Shown: positions 1 through 5,404 of the stretch, one piece after another
Layout of the letters: each line of letters begins with the position of its first letter
How positions within the stretch are numbered: the first letter of the stretch is position 1
Source: Bacillota bacterium
GTDB lineage: Bacteria > Bacillota > Clostridia > Lachnospirales > Lachnospiraceae
Direction: 5' to 3'
NCBI GenBank assembly: GCA_017861355.1
Contig: JAGFXQ010000257.1
Coordinates: 1-5,404, forward strand
DNA length: 5,404 nucleotides
Made by a program: the position numbers and the translations under genes
The notes under the pieces: model-generated
The model's database searches: none
Seen by the model: only the letters and a program-made list of their open reading frames with translations
Told to the model about the DNA's origin: nothing

Positions 1-56
1 ACATAGAAAACAGTCGGATTAAAATCATTATAGGTCAGATCATAATCAAAAGCCAT
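1..56 (-). CDS. 5' fragment of a leftward gene, function unrecognised
   Basis: Only the first 18 codons are visible; the gene leaves the window at position 1. On the minus strand an ATG at 56-54 follows a GGAGG ribosome site (about 66-62) with a 5-6 nt gap, which is good support for a real start. The visible peptide begins MAFDYDLTYNDFNP and continues TVFY, rich in aromatic and acidic residues, with no signal peptide or membrane segment. A promoter with TATAAT lies upstream at 140-169. The gene is divergent from the ABC exporter operon and separated from it by about 480 bp, an arrangement often seen for regulators. The peptide vaguely resembles the start of AraC-family regulators with an N-terminal cupin sensor, but 18 residues cannot establish a family, so I leave the function open. 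Confidence 0.7.
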   Translation of the reverse strand, partial: MAFDYDLTYNDFNPTVFY

Positions 57-139
57 GAAAGCCTCCATCTACGGGCATTAATTGCACGTTTACATATTAT
101 GCTTTTGCCCAAGACACGGTAGTCGGACATAATAGAGAT

Positions 140-169
140 ATTATAACATTAGTCGCGAGAATAGGTAAA
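140..169 (-). promoter_or_regulatory. Sigma-A-type promoter for the leftward gene
   Basis: Read on the minus strand, TTTACC (169-164) is followed after 18 bp by a perfect TATAAT (145-140). Transcription would start near 133, giving a leader of about 75 nt before the ATG at 56. AT-rich sequence sits directly upstream of the -35 box. The -10 box is strong, while the -35 matches the consensus at 4 of 6 positions. Predicted from sequence only. Confidence 0.55.
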
Positions 170-170
170 T

Positions 171-190
171 AAATATTTTAAAATATTTTC
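171..190. repeat. Tandem 10-bp AT-rich boxes upstream of the leftward promoter
   Basis: AAATATTTTA (171-180) is followed at once by AAATATTTTC (181-190), a 9/10 repeat with a period of about one helical turn. Each copy contains the palindrome AAATATTT. The core returns as AATATTTTCT at 223-232, 41 bp after the copy at 182-191. The tandem abuts the leftward -35 box, where an UP element or activator site would sit. It could equally be chance in AT-rich DNA. Confidence 0.4.
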
Positions 191-326
191 TTTGAGAGAA
201 AAGCTACAAATTATTAGCCTTCAATATTTTCTGCGGTGGTAAGGATGCTACAATAATCAACATTGTAAATGTAAATGGTCGAATTTGTAAAGGACGAAAA
301 TAGAATATTTTTTGCGATTTATCCTA

Positions 327-355
327 TTGATTTTGCTTTTTTAATGAATTATAGT
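327..355 (+). promoter_or_regulatory. Candidate promoter of the ABC exporter operon
   Basis: TTGATT (327-332) and TATAGT (350-355) are separated by exactly 17 bp, a fair sigma-A match (4/6 and 5/6). Transcription would begin near 362, leaving a leader of about 177 nt before the ATG at 539. It is the best-spaced rightward pair I found in the intergenic region. A perfect TATAAT at 498-503 lacks a good -35 and is the main alternative. Confidence 0.45.
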
Positions 356-376
356 AACGTTAGCTTGTGATAGGGA

Positions 377-391
377 AAGCAGTGGCTGCTT
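377..391 (+). other. Short hairpin at the head of the exporter leader
   Basis: AAGCAG (377-382) and CTGCTT (386-391) are perfect complements around a 3-nt TGG loop. It lies about 15 nt after the predicted transcript start. It is not followed by a clean T-run (CTTATTCT), so it is a poor terminator. It could stabilise the 5' end, be a protein-binding palindrome, or be incidental. Confidence 0.35.
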
Positions 392-444
392 CTTATTCTG
401 TAATTGTAACACTCTATAAGTGGGTTGTACATTGTCGTTTATAA
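382..444 (+). CDS. Possible 20-codon leader peptide (speculative)
   Basis: A GTG at 382 follows AGGG (372-375) with a 6-nt gap and opens a 20-codon frame ending in TAA at 442-444. The peptide would begin MAASYSVIV and is mostly hydrophobic with one Trp and a basic end. An in-frame GTG at 367 would extend it to 25 codons, but without a ribosome site. It lies wholly inside the predicted leader of the ABC operon and its start codon falls inside the 377-391 hairpin. Translated leaders are known to control some Firmicutes drug exporters (for example bmrB before bmrCD in Bacillus subtilis), which is why I list it. A frame this short is also likely by chance. Confidence 0.2.
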   Translation: MAASYSVIVTLYKWVVHCRL

Positions 445-497
445 TAAATTACATTAAGATCAATAGAAATCGCCATTCTTTTTGCTTCAAAAAAGTC

Positions 498-503
498 TAT
501 AAT
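498..503 (+). promoter_or_regulatory. Isolated TATAAT box close to the first ABC gene
   Basis: A perfect -10 hexamer stands 36 bp before the ATG at 539. Upstream, the hexamers at 16-18 bp spacing (for example ATTCTT at 475-480) match the -35 consensus poorly, and there is no TG extension. It could be a weak, activator-dependent or secondary promoter giving a short leader, or a chance match in AT-rich DNA. Confidence 0.25.
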
Positions 504-524
504 AAGAGCATTAGTAGTGCAAAT

Positions 525-531
525 GAGGAGG
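525..531 (+). promoter_or_regulatory. Ribosome binding site of the first ABC gene
   Basis: GAGGAGG lies 7 nt before the ATG at 539. It decides the start over the in-frame ATG at 548, which would be 16 nt away. Confidence 0.85.
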
Positions 532-538
532 AATACAT

Positions 539-2329
539 ATGACAGCGATGCAGTGGTTCTTTTCGTTTTTGAAGAAGTACCGCACCAAACTTATATTTGC
601 AATGATTTTAGTTACGGTCAGCTCTTTGATCGCCATCGTCAATCCGCATGTTGCGGGTATCATTGTTGATGATATTATTGAGGGAGGTAATCGAAAGATA
701 TTACCGTTGATGATGATTATCATGGTTGTGACCAATCTGGTTCGTGCAGTAATAAAGTATTGGTTTCTGCTTATATTTGAGAAATCCTCACAGGGTATGC
801 TTTATACCATGCGTGATTATGTTTATCGTAAATTATTGGCACAGGACTTTAACTTCTATAATAAGAACAGGACCGGTGACCTGATGTCCAGGCAGACCGG
901 TGATATGGAAGCGATAAGACATTTTGTTGCCTTTGTTATCTATTCCGTATATGAGAATATCCTGCTTTTTCTCATTGCGTTGGTCATGATCTTTATTGTG
1001 GACTGGAGAATGGCACTATGCATGATCGCTGTTCTGCCCTTGACGGCAGTGACAACGGCGAAGCAGTTAAAGGCAGTTAAGCCTGCATTTCATAATATTC
1101 GTCAACATTTCTCCAGCCTGAATACCTCTGTGCAGGAGAATATCAGCGGTAACCGAGTGGTGAAAGCCTTCACCAAAGAAGATTATGAGATTGAGAAGTT
1201 CAACAAGGAAAATGACGGCTACCGGGAAGCAGAGCTGGGGGCAGCAAATATCTGGAGAAAATACGTTCCGATCTTCGAATTCTTGGCAAATGTATTATCC
1301 ATCATCCTGTATCTGGTCGGTGGTATTATGGTGGTAAAAGGCTACATGTCCATGGGTAAGCTGGTTACGGTAAGTGGTTATCTGTGGATGCTTAATCAAC
1401 CCCTCCGCCAGGCTGGATGGTTAGCGAACGATTATCAGAGATTTGTTACCTCAGTCGAGAAGATCTATACAACAGTGATGGTTGAGCCTACGATTCAAGA
1501 ACCTGAGAACGCAGTTGCAAGGAAGCATTTTCACGGAGATATCGAATTCGCACATGTCAGCTATCATGCGGATGATGAGGTGATTCTTCGAGATATTAAT
1601 TTTCATATTAAACCGGGTCAGACGGTGGGTATCATCGGTGCCACCGGTTCCGGTAAATCGACACTGATGAACCTACTCTGCCGTTTCTATGATGTAACAG
1701 AAGGTGAGGTTAAGATTGACGGGATTAATCTGAAGGATATGGACTTATATTCTCTTCGTGATAATATTGGTATGGCAATGCAGGATGTATTCCTGTTCTC
1801 TGACACCATCGAGGGAAATATCGCCTATGGCAGACCGAATTGCAGCTTTGAGGAAGTAGAAGCAGTAGCGAAGATCGCCAATGCTCATGACTTCATTCTG
1901 CAGATGCCGGAAGGCTATGATACCATCGTTGGAGAGCGCGGAGTTGGCCTCTCAGGTGGACAGAAGCAGAGAATCTCTTTGGCTAGGGCGTTACTTAAGA
2001 ATCCCTCCATCATTATTCTTGATGATACCACCTCGGCTGTGGATATGGAGACAGAGTCTCAGATTCAGAGTGAGTTGGGATCCTTGCAGGACAGACATAC
2101 GGTATTCATTATTGCTCATCGTATCTCATCAATTAAGGATGCGGATCAGATTCTTGTCGTGGATGATGGTCGGATTATTGAAGCCGGAACACATGATGAG
2201 CTTCTTGAGAGAGAGAATTATTACTATACCGTATTCCATCACCAATATGGAGATTTTGATGCCATAGTGAAGGACAATGGTTCCCGCCGACATAATGAGT
2301 GGTTGAAAGGAGGGAGTAAGGTTGGCTAG
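539..2329 (+). CDS. ABC exporter half-transporter, degenerate-site subunit
   Basis: This 596-residue protein is an ATP-driven exporter subunit in the cytoplasmic membrane, with an N-terminal six-helix transmembrane domain (roughly residues 17-310) and a C-terminal nucleotide-binding domain (about 335-570). Visible motifs are: A-loop Tyr342, Walker A GATGSGKST (367-375), Q-loop Gln415, VGERG X-loop (464-468), signature LSGGQ (471-475), Walker B ending ILDD (Asp495, then Asp496 where the catalytic Glu normally stands), SAVD D-loop (499-502) and switch His527. The Glu-to-Asp change is the mark of the non-catalytic partner in heterodimeric exporters (TM287, LmrC and BmrC types). Its intact signature completes the active site with the next gene's product. 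Length is normal for a half-transporter. Its last 8 bases overlap the next gene, so the two are probably translationally coupled. The substrate is unknown; a multidrug label would only be the family default. Confidence 0.95.
   Translation: MTAMQWFFSFLKKYRTKLIFAMILVTVSSLIAIVNPHVAGIIVDDIIEGGNRKILPLMMIIMVVTNLVRAVIKYWFLLIFEKSSQGMLYTMRDYVYRKLLAQDFNFYNKNRTGDLMSRQTGDMEAIRHFVAFVIYSVYENILLFLIALVMIFIVDWRMALCMIAVLPLTAVTTAKQLKAVKPAFHNIRQHFSSLNTSVQENISGNRVVKAFTKEDYEIEKFNKENDGYREAELGAANIWRKYVPIFEFLANVLSIILYLVGGIMVVKGYMSMGKLVTVSGYLWMLNQPLRQAGWLANDYQRFVTSVEKIYTTVMVEPTIQEPENAVARKHFHGDIEFAHVSYHADDEVILRDINFHIKPGQTVGIIGATGSGKSTLMNLLCRFYDVTEGEVKIDGINLKDMDLYSLRDNIGMAMQDVFLFSDTIEGNIAYGRPNCSFEEVEAVAKIANAHDFILQMPEGYDTIVGERGVGLSGGQKQRISLARALLKNPSIIILDDTTSAVDMETESQIQSELGSLQDRHTVFIIAHRISSIKDADQILVVDDGRIIEAGTHDELLERENYYYTVFHHQYGDFDAIVKDNGSRRHNEWLKGGSKVG
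2306..2324 (+). promoter_or_regulatory. Ribosome site and TTG start of the second ABC gene
   Basis: AAAGGAGG (2306-2313) lies 8 nt before TTG (2322-2324), inside the 3' end of the upstream gene. The next in-frame ATG comes only at about codon 35, inside the first membrane helix, so TTG is the likely start. Confidence 0.8.
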
Positions 2330-4121
2330 AAATAAGTATGATATTGATGAGACTTTACAGACCGAATTTAACTTTTCTCACTTGAAGCGTCTGGCTACCT
2401 ACATAAGACCCTACCGTAAGGACATGCTCTTTACGATATTCTTGATGACGGTATCCTCAGCACTTGGTATGCTGACACCGATCTTCCTGATGCGAATCAT
2501 GGACGTATATATTCCGGATAAGAATATTGCCGGAATTGTGATGGTCAGTGTGATACTGTTGGTGATTTACTTCATCATCTCAGTGATCATCCGCGCTAAG
2601 ACGACCATTACTTCAAGGCTTGGACAGAATATCATCCATACGATACGAAGTGATATTTTCCGGCATCTGCAGGAGTTGCCATTCTCTTATTATGACGATA
2701 AGCCGCATGGCAAGATACAGGTTCGTGTTGTAAATTATGTGAACAGCTTAAGTGACCTGTTATCCAATGGTATCGTGAATACGATTACAGATTTATTCAG
2801 CTTATTCTTCATTGTGGGCTGTATGCTATATATCAATGTCAGATTGACAATCCTTTGTCTCTGCGGACTTCCATTGCTGATGGCCATCATTTTCATCATC
2901 AAGAAGAAGCAAAGAGTAGCATGGCAGCAGTCCAGTAATAAATCTTCTAATCTAAATGCTTATATTGCGGAGAGTATTAATGGTATCCGTGTTACCCAGA
3001 GCTTTACCAGAGAGCAGGAGAATATCAAGATATTTAATACCCTAAGCAATGATTATCGCAATGCCTGGATGCGTGCGGTTAAACTGAACTTTCTTCTGTG
3101 GCCGGCGATACAGAATATCGCGACCTGGACGAACGTCGCAGTCTATGTACTGGGAATTGCATGGATGGATAAGGGAGCCAGAGGAATCACAGTCGGAGCA
3201 TTGATTGCGATGACAAGCTATGTCGGACGATTTTGGGCTCCGGTAAATACTCTGGCGAGCTTTTACAACTCCATTCTCACTGCGGTGTCCTATCTGGAGA
3301 GAATATTTGAGACCATCGATGAACCGGTACTGGTTAAGGATTGTGAAGGTGCAGTATCCATGCCGCCGATTAAGGGAAAGGTAGAATTTAAAGATGTAAC
3401 CTTCAGCTATGAGGATGGTATACCGATACTGAACGGAATCAGCTTCACCGCAAATGTCGGTGATTCGATTGCGATTGTCGGTCCGACCGGTGCAGGAAAG
3501 ACGACGATTATCAATCTGATCAGCCGCTTCTATAATCTGGACTCCGGTATGATTACAATTGATGGTACAGATATCAGTAAGGTTACGATTAAATCTCTGC
3601 GTAAGCAGATGGGTGTCATGCTTCAGGACAGCTTCATCTTCTCCGGAACGATTATGGATAACATTCGATACGGTAATATGGAAGCAACCGATGAGCAGGT
3701 AATGGAAGCAGCTAAGATGGTTCGTGCCCATGACTTTATCGTGAATCTGGAGAATGGCTACGACACTCAGGTAAATGAAAGAGGAACCAGACTTTCCGTC
3801 GGACAGAGGCAGCTCATCAGTTTTGCAAGAGCATTACTGGCAGATCCGAAGATCCTGATACTGGATGAAGCAACCTCCAGCATCGATACCGAGACGGAGA
3901 TATTGTTGCAGGAAGGCTTAAGCAAACTTCTTGCTAACCGTACCAGCTTCATTATTGCTCATCGTCTCTCCACCATTAAGACTTCAGCCTGCATCATGTA
4001 TGTGGATGGAGGAAAGATACAGGAGTTGGGAACTCATGAAGAACTATTGGAGCAGAATGGCTGCTACAGTGAACTATATTTGTCCCAGTATAAATTCTTA
4101 GAGAAGGAACAGGCTGTATAA
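2322..4121 (+). CDS. ABC exporter half-transporter, catalytic subunit
   Basis: This 599-residue protein is the second half of the heterodimeric exporter. A polar stretch of about 30 residues precedes six predicted membrane helices (about 36-58, 69-91, 148-171, 173-193, 256-278, 288-310), followed by the nucleotide-binding domain (about 353-590). Visible motifs are: A-loop Tyr363, Walker A GPTGAGKTT (387-395), Q-loop Gln435, VNERG X-loop (484-488), altered signature LSVGQ (491-495), Walker B ILILDE with catalytic Glu516, SSID D-loop (519-522) and switch His547. The LSxGQRQL form with intact Glu is typical of TM288/YfiC-like subunits. Its Walker motifs pair with the partner's LSGGQ to make the hydrolysing site, while its own LSVGQ faces the partner's Asp496 site. 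The gene starts at TTG, overlaps the upstream gene by 8 bp, and is followed by a terminator, so it ends the operon. Substrate is not deducible. Confidence 0.95.
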   Translation: MARNKYDIDETLQTEFNFSHLKRLATYIRPYRKDMLFTIFLMTVSSALGMLTPIFLMRIMDVYIPDKNIAGIVMVSVILLVIYFIISVIIRAKTTITSRLGQNIIHTIRSDIFRHLQELPFSYYDDKPHGKIQVRVVNYVNSLSDLLSNGIVNTITDLFSLFFIVGCMLYINVRLTILCLCGLPLLMAIIFIIKKKQRVAWQQSSNKSSNLNAYIAESINGIRVTQSFTREQENIKIFNTLSNDYRNAWMRAVKLNFLLWPAIQNIATWTNVAVYVLGIAWMDKGARGITVGALIAMTSYVGRFWAPVNTLASFYNSILTAVSYLERIFETIDEPVLVKDCEGAVSMPPIKGKVEFKDVTFSYEDGIPILNGISFTANVGDSIAIVGPTGAGKTTIINLISRFYNLDSGMITIDGTDISKVTIKSLRKQMGVMLQDSFIFSGTIMDNIRYGNMEATDEQVMEAAKMVRAHDFIVNLENGYDTQVNERGTRLSVGQRQLISFARALLADPKILILDEATSSIDTETEILLQEGLSKLLANRTSFIIAHRLSTIKTSACIMYVDGGKIQELGTHEELLEQNGCYSELYLSQYKFLEKEQAV

Positions 4122-4137
4122 GCTTGTTGGTGTAGAT

Positions 4138-4181
4138 AGGCCGGTATCTGAGTGCGATAAGCAGCAGATATCGGCCTTTTT
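4138..4181 (+). terminator. Intrinsic terminator of the ABC operon
   Basis: GGCCGGTATCTG (4139-4150) pairs with CAGATATCGGCC (4165-4176) as a 12-bp stem with one G-U pair and a 14-nt loop. TTTTT follows at 4177-4181. It starts 17 nt after the stop codon of the second ABC gene and separates that operon from mutY. Confidence 0.9.
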
Positions 4182-4190
4182 ATTACCCGG

Positions 4191-4219
4191 TTGCCTGCGT
4201 CAAATAAATAGGGTACAAT
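4191..4219 (+). promoter_or_regulatory. Candidate promoter of mutY
   Basis: TTGCCT (4191-4196) and TACAAT (4214-4219) are separated by 17 bp, directly after the terminator. Transcription would start near 4226, leaving a leader of about 120 nt. A second, worse-spaced option is TTGATA (4286-4291) with CATAAT (4307-4312), only 15 bp apart. Confidence 0.45.
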
Positions 4220-4303
4220 AAGGGACAGACAACTAAGCAGAATGTTTGGGTTATGATAAAGGTAGATATTTATGTGACTTACAGATTGATAAAAGTAGTT
4301 GAG

Positions 4304-4335
4304 TTACATAATTGTCTTAACAATGTTTTATGTAG
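4304..4335 (+). other. AU-rich hairpin running into the mutY ribosome site
   Basis: In RNA, 4304-4311 can pair with 4328-4335 (TTACATAA with TTATGTAG, one G-U pair), and TTGT (4312-4315) with ACAA (4320-4323), around a CTTA loop and a 4-nt bulge (4324-4327). The 3' arm reaches the first bases of the AGGGAGA ribosome site (4334-4340). The stem is weak and may be incidental. Confidence 0.3.
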
Positions 4336-4346
4336 GGAGAAATAAT

Positions 4347-5404
4347 ATGTCATATGATTATAAAGAAGTTGTTCCTTATTTACTTCAATGGTTTGATTAT
4401 AATGCAAGAATCCTTGCTTGGCGTGAGAACCCAAAGCCATATTATGTGTGGGTATCCGAGATTATGTGTCAGCAGACAAGGGTAGAAGCGGTGAAAGGAT
4501 ACTTTGATCGTTTTACCACTGCATTACCACAGATCAGAAGTCTGGCCGAGGTAGAGGAAGAGAAGCTGTTGAAGCTGTGGGAAGGCTTAGGTTATTATAA
4601 CCGTGTCCGTAATATGAAGAAGGCAGCGATCCTAATGATGGAGAAGTACAATGGTGAGATGCCTTCCAGCTATGAAGAACTACTATCACTTCCCGGTATT
4701 GGGGAATACACAGCCGGAGCGATATCCTCCATTGCCTTTGGAATCCCGGTACCTGCAATCGACGGTAATGTACTTCGCGTGATGAAACGAATCGCAGGAA
4801 GCTATGATGATATCACGAAGGAAAGTGTGAAGAAGGAGCTATGGAAGGATATCATAGCAATCATGCCACAGGAGCGGCCGGGAGACTTTAACCAGTCCCT
4901 GATGGAATTGGGTGCCCTGGTCTGTCTGCCAAATGGTAAACCGTTATGTGAGCAATGCCCTGTGATGCACCTGTGTCGGGCCTTTCATGAAGATATTGCA
5001 ATGCAGCTCCCGGTTAAACCTGCCAAGAAGGAACGAAGGCGAGAAGATAAGACCATTCTTCTGCTTGAGTATCAAGATCGTTATGCAATACGCAAGAGAC
5101 TGGAGAAGGGATTGTTAGCAGGTCTATGGGAACTGCCGAGTATAGATACCAAGCTTGATGAGGCGGGGATTGAGAAATTACTTACTTCCGATGGAATTAC
5201 TTCAGAGAGGATTATACCTCTGGGCGATGCGAAGCATATCTTCTCCCATATCGAGTGGAGAATGACAGGCTATCATGTCACACTGGGTGAACTTCCGATC
5301 GATTATACGAAGACCAATGCAATTGTGTGGGCTAAGCCTTCGGAGATTATGGATCATTATAGTGTTCCTAATGCATTTTCAGCATTTACCAAAGTGATCA
5401 AAGA
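4347..5404 (+). CDS. mutY: A/G-specific adenine DNA glycosylase MutY (3' end cut by window)
   Basis: MutY removes adenine mispaired with 8-oxoguanine in base excision repair. ATG at 4347 follows AGGGAGA (4334-4340) by 6 nt, and 352 codons stay open to the window edge. Visible motifs are: catalytic Glu38 in SEIMCQQTRV, GLGYYNR (80-86) with the conserved Tyr, helix-hairpin-helix LPGIGEYTAGA (115-125), Asp139 in AIDGNV, and a [4Fe-4S] cluster motif Cys193, Cys201, Cys204, Cys210. A C-terminal NUDIX-like 8-oxoG recognition domain starts near residue 235, with KGLLAGLWELP (254-264) and the FSH loop (299-301) known to contact 8-oxoG in Geobacillus MutY. The visible C-terminus (YSVPNAFSAF) matches the usual family end, so only a few residues are probably missing. 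The gene follows a terminator and has its own promoter candidate, so it is likely transcribed separately from the exporter. Confidence 0.95.
   Translation, partial: MSYDYKEVVPYLLQWFDYNARILAWRENPKPYYVWVSEIMCQQTRVEAVKGYFDRFTTALPQIRSLAEVEEEKLLKLWEGLGYYNRVRNMKKAAILMMEKYNGEMPSSYEELLSLPGIGEYTAGAISSIAFGIPVPAIDGNVLRVMKRIAGSYDDITKESVKKELWKDIIAIMPQERPGDFNQSLMELGALVCLPNGKPLCEQCPVMHLCRAFHEDIAMQLPVKPAKKERRREDKTILLLEYQDRYAIRKRLEKGLLAGLWELPSIDTKLDEAGIEKLLTSDGITSERIIPLGDAKHIFSHIEWRMTGYHVTLGELPIDYTKTNAIVWAKPSEIMDHYSVPNAFSAFTKVIK

Larger units (their letters stand above)
57..538. other. Divergent intergenic regulatory region
   Basis: This 482-bp stretch has no convincing protein-coding gene. It is AT-rich and lies between the start of the leftward gene and the start of the rightward ABC operon. 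It contains a leftward promoter candidate (140-169) flanked by AT-rich boxes (171-190), a rightward promoter candidate (327-355), a short hairpin (377-391), a possible short leader frame (382-444), a second isolated TATAAT box (498-503) and the ribosome site of the first ABC gene (525-531). Between about 191 and 326 I see only a repeated 10-mer (AATATTTTCT at 182-191 and 223-232) and nothing else assignable. Confidence 0.75.

Noticed and set aside
344..370. ATG-initiated 8-codon frame near the rightward promoter
   Set aside because: It begins within the predicted promoter, upstream of the likely transcript start, and has no ribosome site.
465..483. T-run at 479-483 as a possible attenuator terminator before the exporter
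   Set aside because: The only stem before it is AGAA/TTCT (4 bp, AT-rich, 7-nt loop), too weak for an intrinsic terminator.
511..735. 74-residue minus-strand frame over the start of the first ABC gene
   Set aside because: It is antisense to the strong ribosome site and first membrane helix of the ABC gene and has no supporting start signal.
1881..2267. 128-residue frame on the plus strand inside the first ABC gene
   Set aside because: It is out of frame over the signature, Walker B and H-loop region of the ABC gene, and its peptide has no family features.
3042..3731. 229-residue open frame on the minus strand inside the second ABC gene
   Set aside because: It lies fully antisense to a clearly coding ABC gene with all expected motifs, has no ribosome site I can see, and its protein is rich in His, Cys, Arg and Asn with no recognisable domain. 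It is a shadow of the real gene.
4534..4758. 74-residue minus-strand frame inside mutY
   Set aside because: It is antisense to the conserved catalytic domain of MutY and shows only low-complexity Ser/Pro/Leu content.
1..5404. CRISPR arrays, tRNA or rRNA genes, insertion sequences, or phage or defence genes
   Set aside because: I saw no regularly spaced repeats, cloverleaf or rRNA-like sequence, transposase motifs or terminal inverted repeats. The coding content is accounted for by the exporter pair, mutY and one gene fragment.

Overview
The window looks like ordinary chromosomal sequence from a low-GC, Gram-positive, Clostridia-type bacterium. A Lachnospiraceae-like genome is my best guess, at low certainty. 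The support is purine-rich Shine-Dalgarno sites of the GGAGG type, a TTG start, AT-rich intergenic DNA, an LSxGQ/LSGGQ ABC exporter pair of a Firmicutes kind, and a MutY with a Clostridia-like iron-sulfur loop.

Layout. Positions 1-56 are the first codons of a leftward gene cut by the window edge. Positions 57-538 are a divergent regulatory region. It holds a good leftward promoter with AT-rich boxes upstream, a plausible rightward promoter at 327-355, and a leader of roughly 180 nt with a small hairpin and a possible 20-codon open frame. Positions 539-2329 and 2322-4121 are two half-size ABC exporter genes that overlap by 8 bp, the second starting at TTG behind a strong ribosome site. A clear intrinsic terminator at 4138-4181 closes this operon. 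After a 225-bp gap that contains a promoter candidate, mutY (A/G-specific adenine glycosylase) starts at 4347. It runs off the right edge only a few residues short of its expected end.

How the genes work together. The two ABC proteins almost certainly form one heterodimeric exporter. The first has an intact LSGGQ signature but Asp in place of the catalytic Walker B Glu. The second has the catalytic Glu but an altered LSVGQ signature. Paired head to tail, these give one consensus ATP site and one degenerate site, as in TM287/288-type transporters. The substrate cannot be read from the sequence. mutY is a separate transcription unit for oxidative DNA damage repair and shows no functional link to the exporter. 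The leftward gene could be the exporter's regulator, given its divergent position, but too little of it is visible to say.

I did not find a clearly novel system. The less explained parts are the exporter leader and the hairpin just before mutY.
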